From DATGEP01 sp035310125 (GTDB lineage Bacteria > Chloroflexota > Ktedonobacteria > Ktedonobacterales > JADMIN01), in contig DATGEP010000206.1 of assembly GCA_035310125.1 (NCBI GenBank), positions 1 to 28,879 on the forward strand: DNA of 28,879 bases, written 5' to 3'. Shown piece after piece: positions 15,406-22,740 of the stretch. Numbering within the stretch: position 1 is the stretch's first letter; the number at the start of each line of letters is the position of its first letter. A program made the position numbers and the translations under genes. Below the pieces are notes generated by a model. That model made no database searches. It was given only the letters and a program-made list of their open reading frames with translations, and was not told the origin of the DNA.

Positions 15406-16554
15406 ATGTCCACGCCGCTAGAGATGCCCCCGAACGGGTACCGCCGCATCCTCCACTGCGACCTCGATTGCTTCTTCGCCGCCGTCGAAGAGCTGGATGA
15501 CCCTGCGCTAGCCGGCAAGCCCGTTATCGTCGGCGGCGACCCTGACCGGCGCGGCGTCGTCAGCACCGCGAATTATGTGGCACGCCGCTACGGAGTCCAC
15601 AGCGCCATGTCCGGCGCCCTGGCTCGGCGTCTCTGCCCGCACGCCACCTTCCTTCGCCCCCGTTTCGAGCGCTACCGAGAGCTGTCACATCGTGTTATGG
15701 CCATTCTTGACGACTACTTTGTCGTCCGCGAGCGCGTCTCCATAGACGAAGCATATGGTGAGCTCTCCCCCGGTCTACCCGGCTGCCGACCGGCCGCGAC
15801 GATTGCCCAGGAGATCAAAGCCCGCGTGCGGGCAGAGACGGGCCTTACCATCTCTATTGGTGCCGGCGTCAGCAAATCCATCGCCAAGCTCGCCAGCGAC
15901 CTCTCCAAGCCAGACGGCTGCCAAATCGTCAGACCTGGCACCGAGCGCGCGTTTCTCCATCCTCTTCCCGTCGGACGGCTGCATGGTGTGGGGCCACAAA
16001 CACGCGAACGTCTGGAGAGACTAGGGATACTCACCGCCGGCAGGCTCAGCGAGCGCGATCCGGCTGAGCTGGCGCGCCTGCTCGGCAAACATGGCATCTG
16101 GCTGTGGCAGCTCGCCAACGGCGTGGATGATCGCCCGGTTGTGGGTGAAGCTGGTCCACCTAAGAGCATTTCCCGCGAGAATACGTATGCTCGCGATATC
16201 GGCTCGCTCGAAATCGCCGCCGAGCATGTCATCCCGCTCGCCCAGCGTGTCGCGGCTGCCGCACGGGAAGAGCATGTCACGGGCCGCACGGTGACGCTGA
16301 AGGTGAAATGGCCCGACTTCCGCGTAATGACCCGCCAAACCGCACTTCCTGCCCCAACCGACGAGGCCACAACCATCGTCGCGACGGCGCTGGCACTACT
16401 GTACGCTGAAGTCGGTCCACGGCTCGATGCCGGCGACTCGGTTCGCCTTCTCGGCGTCGGCCTCAGTGACATCCTATCGCCGGACATGCAGCGCCACACG
16501 CGTGCATGGCGCCAGCTCAGCCTATTCGACGGCGATCTGGCTGTCGCGAGATAA
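15406..16554 (+). CDS. dinB: DNA polymerase IV (Y-family, translesion)
   Basis: 382 residues: an error-prone polymerase that copies past damaged bases. The palm motifs are HCDLDCFFAAVEEL with metal ligand Asp19, and SIDEAYGEL with Asp114/Glu115. Fingers, the helix-hairpin-helix thumb (GVGPQTRERLERLGI) and the little-finger domain follow in normal order. The C-terminus carries QLSLF, the beta-clamp-binding motif. The ATG at 15406 is preferred, with AGGTG 8 bp upstream; a GTG three codons earlier (15397) with its own GAGGA is an alternative. It is divergent from secA and probably LexA-controlled. Confidence 0.95.
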   Translation: MSTPLEMPPNGYRRILHCDLDCFFAAVEELDDPALAGKPVIVGGDPDRRGVVSTANYVARRYGVHSAMSGALARRLCPHATFLRPRFERYRELSHRVMAILDDYFVVRERVSIDEAYGELSPGLPGCRPAATIAQEIKARVRAETGLTISIGAGVSKSIAKLASDLSKPDGCQIVRPGTERAFLHPLPVGRLHGVGPQTRERLERLGILTAGRLSERDPAELARLLGKHGIWLWQLANGVDDRPVVGEAGPPKSISRENTYARDIGSLEIAAEHVIPLAQRVAAAAREEHVTGRTVTLKVKWPDFRVMTRQTALPAPTDEATTIVATALALLYAEVGPRLDAGDSVRLLGVGLSDILSPDMQRHTRAWRQLSLFDGDLAVAR

Positions 16555-16625
16555 GGCTCCCCGACCGCAAGAATGCCGTACGAGGTACAATAACGATATC
16601 CTTCTGTACCTGGAGATTTTGCCCC

Positions 16626-17180
16626 ATGCTTCCTAATCCAACCAGCGAATCCCAATGGCTCCTCAATGGGCGCCGCGTCTATCTGCGTCCGGTGGAAGCC
16701 GCCGACGTTCCGCTGCTGCATCGCTGGCAGAATGACCCGGCGGTCTCTGGCCGGTGGTCATCTGTTTATCCGATGGCGTTCACCCAGCTTGAGCATCTCT
16801 ACACGAGCCAGCCATCGGTTGGCGATGAGCGCGGCGCGTTTCTGATCGTCCACGGGGAAAACACGCCGGTTGGCCTTGTGACCTATCATCGTATCTGGTC
16901 CGCACCCCACTCGCCCGGCTATAACATCGGCATCTCTATCGCGCCAGAGTTTCGCGGGCAGGGTTTCGGCTCCGAAGCGCAGCGTCTCCTGGCCGACTAT
17001 CTCCTCTCGACACTGCCTGTTGGTCGTATTGAAGCGAGCACCGACATCGAGAACATCCCTGAACAGCGCGCTTTGGAGCGGGCTGGCTTCTCCCGCGAAG
17101 GTGTCCTGCGGAGCGCCTGGTGGCGGGGAGGCCGCTGGCACGACATGGTGATGTACAGTCGCGTACAGGGAGACGAGTGA
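16626..17180 (+). CDS. GNAT-family N-acetyltransferase (RimJ/RimL-like)
   Basis: 184 residues. The N-terminal RRVYLRPVEAADVPLLHRWQNDP and the acetyl-CoA-binding RGQGFGSEAQRLLADYL are typical of the RimJ/RimL subgroup that acetylates protein N-termini, antibiotics or small amines. The ending IENIPEQRALERAGFSREGVLRSAWWRGGRWHDMVMYSR also fits (N-x-x-x-x-x-A-L-E-x-x-G-F, then a motif around YSR). The substrate cannot be assigned. The start at 16626 has TGGAG about 11 bp upstream. The frame is open back to 16506, but that part overlaps dinB. It lies 71 bp after dinB and may be co-transcribed. It is convergent with deoB, with four bases between the stops. Confidence 0.88.
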   Translation: MLPNPTSESQWLLNGRRVYLRPVEAADVPLLHRWQNDPAVSGRWSSVYPMAFTQLEHLYTSQPSVGDERGAFLIVHGENTPVGLVTYHRIWSAPHSPGYNIGISIAPEFRGQGFGSEAQRLLADYLLSTLPVGRIEASTDIENIPEQRALERAGFSREGVLRSAWWRGGRWHDMVMYSRVQGDE

Positions 17181-17184
17181 CTGG

Positions 17185-18366
17185 CTATAGTAGCCCAATC
17201 TCGCCGGCAAAACTCGTACCATGCGCTGGTTGGCGAATACCGAACGCATCCGCGAGTGTCGCTCCTAGATCCGCAAACGACCCTCGCACCCCAAGGTCCA
17301 CATTTGCACGAACGGCTCCTCCCGCTACCAGGATGGGCACCGATTCGCGCGTGTGGTCGGTCCCAGTGTACGTCGGATCCGTTCCATGATCGCCCGTGAT
17401 AAAGAGCGCGTCGCGCGGACCAAGCAGATCTAGCACGCGCGGCAGCCATGCGTCCACCTGCTTGAGCGCGTCAGCGTATCCGCGCGGATTGCGTCGGTGA
17501 CCGTACAATTGATCGCAATCTACCAGGTTGACGAATAGCAGGCCATGGAACGGCTGCTCCAGTTCATCCAGTGCCGCCGCCATCCCCGTCTCGTTCGTTC
17601 CCGTGTGGTTCGATTTCGTCAAACCGCGCTCCGCGAACAAATCCTCGATCTTACCGATGCCACGAACCTCAAATCCGTTCGCCTTTAGCTCATCCAACAC
17701 AGTCGGCGCGGGCGGCTCCAGCGAGAAATCGCGCCGGTGGGGCGTGCGAATGAAATTCCCCGGCACACCGACAAACGGACGGGCGATCACGCGGCCAACC
17801 GCGTGATCGCCCGTCAACATCCCGCGCGCAATCTCGCACATGCGATACAGCTCATCGAGTGGGATGATTTCTTCGTGCGCGGCAAGCTGGAAGACGCTAT
17901 CCGCTGATGTATAGAGAATGGGCTTGCCCGTGCGCATATGTTCCGCGCCGAGCTCTTCCAGAATCGCCGTGCCTGACGCAGCCTTATTGCCGAGCGTTCC
18001 GCGTCCTATCGCCGTCTCGAAGCGCTCCACCAGCTCGCGTGGGAACCCATGCGGGTAGGTCGGCAGCGGTCGTTCCAGCACCACACCCATCAACTCCCAG
18101 TGACCCGTCGTGCTGTCTTTACCGGCGGCAGCCTCGTTCATCTTGCCAAATGCGCCACGAGCGGAGGATGCCGGCGGCGTGCCCGCGATTGGCGTGATAT
18201 TCCCAATGCCAAGGCTCCCAAGGGTAGGTAGCGCCATCCCGCCAACCGCTCTGGCCGTGTTGGTAAGACAATTGGCGCCCGCATCCCCATAGCGATCTGC
18301 GTCGGGGGCATTGCCCGATCCTACACCGTCCAGCACGATGACTACTGCCCGCTCAAGCGCCGCCAT
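17185..18366 (-). CDS. deoB: Phosphopentomutase
   Basis: 393 residues. It interconverts ribose (or deoxyribose) 1- and 5-phosphate, linking nucleoside salvage to the pentose phosphate pool in the cytoplasm. Alkaline-phosphatase-superfamily features are present: the metal-binding Asp13 in LDGVGSGNAPDA, the phosphorylated threonine in KDSTTGHWE (Thr87), and the second metal site GDHGTDPTYTGTDHTRE (Asp326/His327, Asp337/His338). The start at 18366 follows a near-perfect AGGAGGTGA ribosome site 5 bp upstream. The usual nucleoside phosphorylase and deoC partners are not in the window. The coding sequence includes an exceptionally long perfect hairpin (17778-17815). A lone -10 candidate (TACAAT, 18440-18445) lies upstream. 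Confidence 0.96.
   Translation of the reverse strand: MAALERAVVIVLDGVGSGNAPDADRYGDAGANCLTNTARAVGGMALPTLGSLGIGNITPIAGTPPASSARGAFGKMNEAAAGKDSTTGHWELMGVVLERPLPTYPHGFPRELVERFETAIGRGTLGNKAASGTAILEELGAEHMRTGKPILYTSADSVFQLAAHEEIIPLDELYRMCEIARGMLTGDHAVGRVIARPFVGVPGNFIRTPHRRDFSLEPPAPTVLDELKANGFEVRGIGKIEDLFAERGLTKSNHTGTNETGMAAALDELEQPFHGLLFVNLVDCDQLYGHRRNPRGYADALKQVDAWLPRVLDLLGPRDALFITGDHGTDPTYTGTDHTRESVPILVAGGAVRANVDLGVRGSFADLGATLADAFGIRQPAHGTSFAGEIGLL
17778..17815. repeat. 17-bp perfect inverted repeat inside deoB
   Basis: GACGGGCGATCACGCGG (17778-17794) and CCGCGTGATCGCCCGTC (17799-17815) pair without a mismatch around a four-base loop. In the mRNA this is a very stable hairpin with loop UUGG, covering codons of the GDHAVGRVIARP segment. 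No T-run follows, so it is not an ordinary terminator. Confidence 0.85.
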
Positions 18367-18474
18367 ACCGCTCACCTCCTGTCACGCGTCGTTCGATGTA
18401 TTCAGTCCGGGTTCGCCCGAGCGCGTCTCTTCCATGTGCATTGTACCGCGCGCCATCAGTGGTCGCGCGCCAGC

Positions 18475-18503
18475 TTGACACACCGCCCGCCGCGCGATAC
18501 AAT
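18475..18503 (+). promoter_or_regulatory. Strong promoter of tRNA-Arg
   Basis: A perfect TTGACA (18475-18480), a 17-bp spacer and TACAAT (18498-18503). This is the closest match to the sigma70 consensus in the window. The leader to the tRNA would be about 40 nt. Confidence 0.8.
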
Positions 18504-18550
18504 AGCTCTCGTGACTCCAGGGTAGATCGCAAGATTAACTGGTGCCATAT

Positions 18551-18626
18551 GTGCCCGTAGCTCAGTGGATAGAGCGCTGGCCTGCGGAGCCAGAGATCGG
18601 AGGTTCGAGTCCTCTCGGGCACACCA
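18551..18626 (+). tRNA. tRNA-Arg (anticodon GCG)
   Basis: 76 nt including an encoded CCA. Acceptor GTGCCCG/CGGGCAC is perfect. The D-arm is GCTC-AGTGGATA-GAGC, the anticodon stem CTGGC/GCCAG encloses the loop CTGCGGA, giving anticodon GCG. The T-arm is GGAGG-TTCGAGT-CCTCT with one G-U pair. GCG reads CGC and, by wobble, CGU. Most bacteria use an ACG anticodon (edited to inosine) for these codons, so this is less common. Confidence 0.93.
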
Positions 18627-18718
18627 ATTTCGCGCAGCACACATTACCTGGAAGCCGGTCCGCAACGCCACTATTCTCCTCAAGTTCAGTTCCTCTATCG
18701 TTCCCCATTACCCCTTAC

Positions 18719-19084
18719 ATGCGCCGTTTTGACGGCAGTTCGCACCAACATGCACTCAGTACGGCAATGGGTTCGTCTCGCCCCGCCCTCTTGTACAATG
18801 CGCCCTTCCCCGTTGACGCGGGCTATGATCCGCGCGCCCTCAGCCGTGCTTTTGCCGACAACGCGGGAACACTGCGCGGACGCAGATTCCGAGAGCTGGC
18901 GATCATCCCGGTCAGCTATCATCGGTTGCTCATGCGCCAGCCGGTTCCCAAACGCCCATTCCTGCGTCTAGGATCTGCGATGGGCGGCGGGGCCATCTAC
19001 CTGTCATCAATCGTCCTGTCGCAGTTGCCCGCTGAGCTCGCCCAGCGCATCTACGATTTCGTCAAGGAGCCTGCCCCCCGCTGA
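18719..19084 (+). CDS. Hypothetical protein, possibly not a real gene
   Basis: An open frame of 121 residues from the first ATG after tRNA-Arg. I do not recognise it. From about residue 27 the composition looks protein-like (YDPRALSRAFADNAG..., FRELAIIPVSYHRLL), with one weakly hydrophobic stretch (GGAIYLSSIVLSQL) near the C-terminus. It has no signal peptide and no membrane helix long enough to be sure of. Neither ATG (18719 or 18767) has a ribosome site. It lies 92 bp after the tRNA and could be read through from its strong promoter. It may be a degraded or lineage-specific gene. Confidence 0.4.
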   Translation: MRRFDGSSHQHALSTAMGSSRPALLYNAPFPVDAGYDPRALSRAFADNAGTLRGRRFRELAIIPVSYHRLLMRQPVPKRPFLRLGSAMGGGAIYLSSIVLSQLPAELAQRIYDFVKEPAPR

Positions 19085-19270
19085 TTTTGTGGAACAAGAC
19101 GAGCACGAGGATGGCGCCGAGAACGTGACGCAATAAGCATAAGACATATCCAGGGGACATCGCGTCACGAACTTCGTTCCCGGTCCTGATTGATCAGTCG
19201 GCGCCTGATATTCATAGGCAGTTCACTTACACTCTCGATCCACCCAAGGGCCGTCTGGAGGTTTGCCGCC

Positions 19271-19311
19271 GGAAGAAAAGGACAACGCCGGTGAAATTGA
19301 CGGCGTTGTCC
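19271..19311 (-). terminator. Rho-independent terminator of the sugar ABC ATPase gene
   Basis: On the minus strand GGACAACGCCG and CGGCGTTGTCC form a perfect 11-bp stem with a 10-base loop, followed by TTTTCTT. It lies 15 bp after the ATPase stop. The rest of the 19085-19325 gap shows only a weak CGTGACGC/GCGTCACG repeat with a 30-base loop. Confidence 0.9.
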
Positions 19312-19325
19312 ATGTTCCGCGACCA

Positions 19326-20534
19326 CTACACGAAGCGATTCGTTGTCGCGGGATCGAAGAGATGTACTTTGCTTGTATCAACAGCCAGTGTTACTTGCTC
19401 ACCCGGAGACACTCGCACCGACGGCGACAGGCGTGCCGTCGAATCGGGCGCCGCCACGGCCACCGCGGCGCCTCCACCGGAATCCGTGTCGGGCGCCTGT
19501 TCCTTTGCCGCCTTTACCGTTTCCGGCACGACCGCGCCCGGAAGCCGCACGTAGATGAGCTGCTCGTTGCCAAGGTGCTCTACGACGTCTACTACCCCCG
19601 ATATCGTGTTGCCAGCCGCATTGGACTCCGCATCAGCCATGCTGAAATGCTCAGGCCGAATGCCCATAACTACTGGCCGCCCATCCTTCGTCGCCTGGCC
19701 ACTGAGCTGCTCAGCCGCGCCACCGGTGAGGCGCAGGGTGTATGCTTCACTACCGCTGCCAATCACCACGCTGGCACCGCCCTCGTCTTTGACAAGCCGG
19801 CCTTCGAAAAAGTCCATCGCGGGGCTGCCGATGAAACCAGCCACAAACAGGTTGGCGGGTGTGTCATACAAATCCTGTGGGGTACCTAGCTGCTGAATGA
19901 TACCCGCATTCAAGACGGCGATGCGATCGCCCATCGTCATCGCTTCCACCTGATCGTGCGTAACATACACGAATGTCGTCTGTGTCGCCTGATGCAGTCG
20001 ACTTATCTCCGTGCGGGTTTGCACGCGCAGCTTGGCGTCCAGGTTGGAAAGTGGCTCGTCCAGGAGAAAGACCTTCGGATCGCGCACCAGCGCCCGACCC
20101 AACGCCACGCGCTGCCGCTGGCCGCCGGAAAGCGCCTTAGGCTTACGCATCAGATAATCGCCAATGCCGAGCATATCGGCCGCCTTATGTACCTGTGTCT
20201 CGATTTCGGCTTTGGGTGTTCCCCGCAGTTTCAAAGAGAACGCCATGTTATCAAAAACGTTCATGTGCGGGTAAAGCGCATAGTTCTGGAAGACCATCGC
20301 GATATCGCGATCTTTGGGTGCGACATCGTTGACTCGGACACCTCCAATGTACAGGTCGCCCTCGGAAATCTCCTCCAGCCCGGCAATCATGCGCAGCGCG
20401 GTACTCTTGCCACAGCCCGACGGCCCCACGAGCACGAGAAACTCGTGGTCGTGAATCTCCAGATTCAGATCTCGAATGACAAAAGCGTTCTCACCGTACC
20501 GCTTGGACACGTGGTCAAATCGTACGTCTGCCAT
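19326..20534 (-). CDS. Sugar ABC transporter ATP-binding protein (UgpC/MsmK/AglK type)
   Basis: 402 residues: the cytoplasmic ATPase of a carbohydrate importer. Walker A GPSGCGKST (Lys43), Q-loop around VFQNYALYPHM, signature LSGGQ (135-139), Walker B VFLLDEP (Asp159/Glu160), D-loop SNLDAKLR and H-loop THDQ are all intact. A C-terminal TOBE/OB regulatory region follows, with VMGIRPEHF as in MalK-like proteins. It is interrupted by a Gly/Ala-rich insertion near residues 345-370. The start at 20534 has CAGGAA 4 bp upstream; the open frame continues 15 codons further without one. It is divergent from the binding protein and permeases, which lack an ATPase, so it is their likely partner. Such ATPases often serve several importers. 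Confidence 0.93.
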   Translation of the reverse strand: MADVRFDHVSKRYGENAFVIRDLNLEIHDHEFLVLVGPSGCGKSTALRMIAGLEEISEGDLYIGGVRVNDVAPKDRDIAMVFQNYALYPHMNVFDNMAFSLKLRGTPKAEIETQVHKAADMLGIGDYLMRKPKALSGGQRQRVALGRALVRDPKVFLLDEPLSNLDAKLRVQTRTEISRLHQATQTTFVYVTHDQVEAMTMGDRIAVLNAGIIQQLGTPQDLYDTPANLFVAGFIGSPAMDFFEGRLVKDEGGASVVIGSGSEAYTLRLTGGAAEQLSGQATKDGRPVVMGIRPEHFSMADAESNAAGNTISGVVDVVEHLGNEQLIYVRLPGAVVPETVKAAKEQAPDTDSGGGAAVAVAAPDSTARLSPSVRVSPGEQVTLAVDTSKVHLFDPATTNRFV

Positions 20535-20676
20535 AGATTCCTGCTGCTTTCCTGGCGTGTGGACGGGTGAATAAGGCATGCCTGACTGTGGTCTAGATGC
20601 CCTTTAAACACCCTTCACGTATGACAACAACTCAGCACGGACACGACCTGATCCACGGTGCGCTGACAGGTGCGGC

Positions 20677-20701
20677 GAAACGCAACCTCGGGTTGCGCTT
20701 C
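20677..20701. promoter_or_regulatory. Inverted repeat, possible operator
   Basis: GAAACGCAACC (20677-20687) and GGTTGCGCTTC (20691-20701) are inverted copies with one mismatch in 11 and a three-base centre. It lies 143 bp upstream of the ATPase start, next to the isolated TTGACA. LacI-family sugar repressors bind sites of this general size, but no match to a named site is claimed. Confidence 0.4.
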
Positions 20702-20921
20702 TCGGTAACTTGACAGGTGGCGTTCCGTTTAGGTACTGTTTTAACACACATTTGGCTGTAGTTCTAGTTCCTTACGCGCACAAGGATGCGCTCAGACCGC
20801 CAACAGAGCCGATTTGCCAGGGACAATGCTTTGCACAGAGCCATACCATGTGTGATGGCACCGATGGATTTTTAATATTTGGTCGCTATTCGCCCTTTCC
20901 GACGGGCATTGCCCGTATCAC

Positions 20922-20951
20922 TTGGTTTCTTCTCTCATCAAGCCGTATTAT
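20922..20951 (+). promoter_or_regulatory. Candidate promoter of the binding-protein/permease operon
   Basis: TTGGTT (20922-20927) and TATTAT (20946-20951) are 18 bp apart. The leader to the binding-protein ATG would be about 280 nt, long enough to hold the downstream repeat array. The -35 is weak. Confidence 0.35.
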
Positions 20952-21079
20952 TTCACCGTATATCGTTTATCGCACTAGCCCTCATTACAAGCCGAAAGGA
21001 GGAAGCATCGCCGACCAATTGCCCACCACGATTCGGGCACGCTTCGTGGTAGGGATGTCCCGGCGTGCGCTGCTGGTGG

Positions 21080-21117
21080 TACGATCGCCTCCGTGGCACG
21101 GTGCCTGCTACGATCGC
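21080..21117. promoter_or_regulatory. Direct repeat flanking a palindrome upstream of the binding-protein gene
   Basis: TACGATCGC occurs at 21080-21088 and again at 21109-21117, 29 bp apart start to start (close to three helical turns). Between them lies the palindrome GGCAC-G-GTGCC. Same-face spacing suggests a protein-binding array, about 120 bp before the ATG. Confidence 0.35.
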
Positions 21118-21236
21118 ACTAGCTAGAGTCGAATGCGCGGAAGCCAGAAACCCGTTTTAGTGGCAGCCGACGATAAAGAACAGCGACTGGCGACGAAGCG
21201 GCTTCCGCTCTCCTGGTAAACAGAAGGAGATCCCGA

Positions 21237-22622
21237 ATGCCCAACGATGTTCATACCCAGCGCCGTGAGCTGGATCAGTTGGTGGAGGACTACACTGAGC
21301 GCGGGGTGAGCCGCCGTGAGTTTCTGCGTCGGGCTGGTGTGCTTGGCCTTTCCCTCAGCGCGGCGGGAGCATTGCTCGAGGCATGCGGCAGCGGAAGCAG
21401 CGGGGGCGGTGTCATTCAGTCCAGCACCGTAGATTTGCTGAACGTGTGGACTGGCGAGGAGCAGGCCTCATTCAACGCGGTCGTGGCACCCTTCAAGCAG
21501 CAAAACAAAATCACGATCAACCTCGAAGCCACCCGCGATCTGGATACCGTCCTCACCTCACGCCTCCGTGCCAACAATCCGCCTGATATTGCCATCCTGC
21601 CTAATCCTGGCAAGATGCAACAACTTGCCAAGCAAGGGAAACTTATCCCGCTGGATAGCTTCCTCCCCATGAGCCAGATCCACACCGACTACTCGAGTGC
21701 CTGGACCGATCTCGGCTCGTACAACGGAAAGCTCTACGCCATCTTCTACAAGGCCGCCAACAAAGGCACAATCTGGTACAATCCGGCGCAGTTCCAGAGC
21801 GCCAGCTACCAGGTGCCTGCTACGTGGCAGGATCTCATCACCCTCTCCAACACCATCGCGGGCAGCGGGAAATACCCGTGGTCAATGGGGGTGGCAAGTC
21901 AGGCAGCGAGTGGCTGGCCCGCCGCGGATTGGCTGGCCCAGATTTATCTGAACCAGTCTGGGCCCGCCATGTACGACAAGTGGGTAGCGCACCAGATTCC
22001 CTGGACCGATCCGAGCATCAAAACCGCGTTCCAGGCGTTTGGTCAGATCGCGGGGGGCACCCACTACATCAACGGTGCGCCGCAAACCATCCTCGCGACT
22101 GGCTTCCAACAGGCGAGCTACCTACCGTTCACCAGCCCGCCGCAGGCCTACATGTACTATCTGGGTGACTTCGCGGAGGGGTTCATCACCACCCAGTTCC
22201 CCAGCGCAAAGGCCGGCACCGACTTCAATTTCTTCCCGTTCCCGACCATCACCTCACAGTATGCCGGGGCAGTTACCGGCGGCGCGGATGTAGTCGTCGC
22301 GATGAAAAACACGACTGCGGTGCAGGCGTTGATCAAGTATCTAGCGACCGCGCAAGCCCAGGAAATCTGGGTGAAGCGCGGCGGCTTCACCGCGGTCAAC
22401 AAGTCGGTGGATCTCAGTGCGTATCCGGACCCAGTCGCCCAGGCATCGGCGAAGATGCTCACATCGGCAACGACGTATCGTTTCGGCGCGGACGATCTGA
22501 TGCCGCCGGCGGTGGAAGATGCCTTCTGGAAGGCTACGCTGAGCTATATCAGCAATCCAGGCAGCCTGGACAGTATCCTGAGCAGTATGGAGTCGACAGC
22601 GTCGCAAGCCTACACCTCGTAA
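21237..22622 (+). CDS. Sugar ABC transporter substrate-binding lipoprotein (Tat-type signal)
   Basis: 461 residues, solute-binding protein family 1. The N-terminus has a twin-arginine motif SRREFLRR (Arg26-Arg27), a hydrophobic stretch (AGVLGLSLSAAGALL) and a lipobox LLEAC with Cys50. It is therefore predicted to fold in the cytoplasm, leave by Tat and be lipid-anchored outside. The mature protein starts with a Gly/Ser linker and then VDLLNVWTGEEQASFNAVVAPFKQQN, the typical opening of sugar-binding proteins. Later segments (GKLYAIFYKAANKGTIWYNPAQF, WVKRGGFTAVN) also fit. A strong AAGGAGAT ribosome site lies 5 bp before the ATG. It is the first gene of the importer operon. The ligand is unknown; the permeases suggest alpha-glucosides. 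Confidence 0.92.
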   Translation: MPNDVHTQRRELDQLVEDYTERGVSRREFLRRAGVLGLSLSAAGALLEACGSGSSGGGVIQSSTVDLLNVWTGEEQASFNAVVAPFKQQNKITINLEATRDLDTVLTSRLRANNPPDIAILPNPGKMQQLAKQGKLIPLDSFLPMSQIHTDYSSAWTDLGSYNGKLYAIFYKAANKGTIWYNPAQFQSASYQVPATWQDLITLSNTIAGSGKYPWSMGVASQAASGWPAADWLAQIYLNQSGPAMYDKWVAHQIPWTDPSIKTAFQAFGQIAGGTHYINGAPQTILATGFQQASYLPFTSPPQAYMYYLGDFAEGFITTQFPSAKAGTDFNFFPFPTITSQYAGAVTGGADVVVAMKNTTAVQALIKYLATAQAQEIWVKRGGFTAVNKSVDLSAYPDPVAQASAKMLTSATTYRFGADDLMPPAVEDAFWKATLSYISNPGSLDSILSSMESTASQAYTS

Positions 22623-22657
22623 GCTTTCGCTCGTCTACGTCGTTCCGCGTGGGGTGA

Positions 22658-22701
22658 GGGGCAGGGTGCCGGGCTGACAGCACAGCCGGATATCCTGCCC
22701 C
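22658..22701 (+). repeat. Intercistronic stem-loop between binding-protein and permease genes
   Basis: GGGGCAGG (22658-22665) pairs with CCTGCCCC (22694-22701), and an inner CCGGGCTG/CAGCCGG stem with one bulge sits in the loop. It lies in the 118-bp gap. In other importers (malE-malF) such structures protect or partly terminate the message, making more binding protein than permease. Confidence 0.6.
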
Positions 22702-22740
22702 GCTCCTCATTTCCTCAGCGGATGGAAAGGAGCGCCTCAA

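Larger units (their letters stand above)
20535..21236. other. 702-bp divergent control region of the sugar ABC transporter
   Basis: No convincing gene lies here; an open frame at 20710-21126 has no ribosome site and an implausible protein. The region is richer in A and T than its surroundings and holds an 11-bp inverted repeat (20677-20701), a promoter candidate (20922-20951) with a small hairpin ACGGGC-ATT-GCCCGT (20902-20916) above it, and a repeat-palindrome-repeat array (21080-21117). A perfect TTGACA at 20710-20715 has only a poor -10 (TACTGT). Confidence 0.6.

Noticed and set aside
18542..18718. Long form of the hypothetical protein starting before the tRNA
   Set aside because: The first 28 codons are the tRNA-Arg gene read as protein.
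19124..19169. Inverted repeat CGTGACGC ... GCGTCACG
   Set aside because: Arms are only 8 bp with a 30-base loop and no T-run; chance is likely.
20710..21126. A 138-codon open frame in the divergent control region
   Set aside because: No ribosome site, odd composition (many Pro, Ser, Cys, Arg, no domain), and it overlaps the promoter-like and repeat elements.
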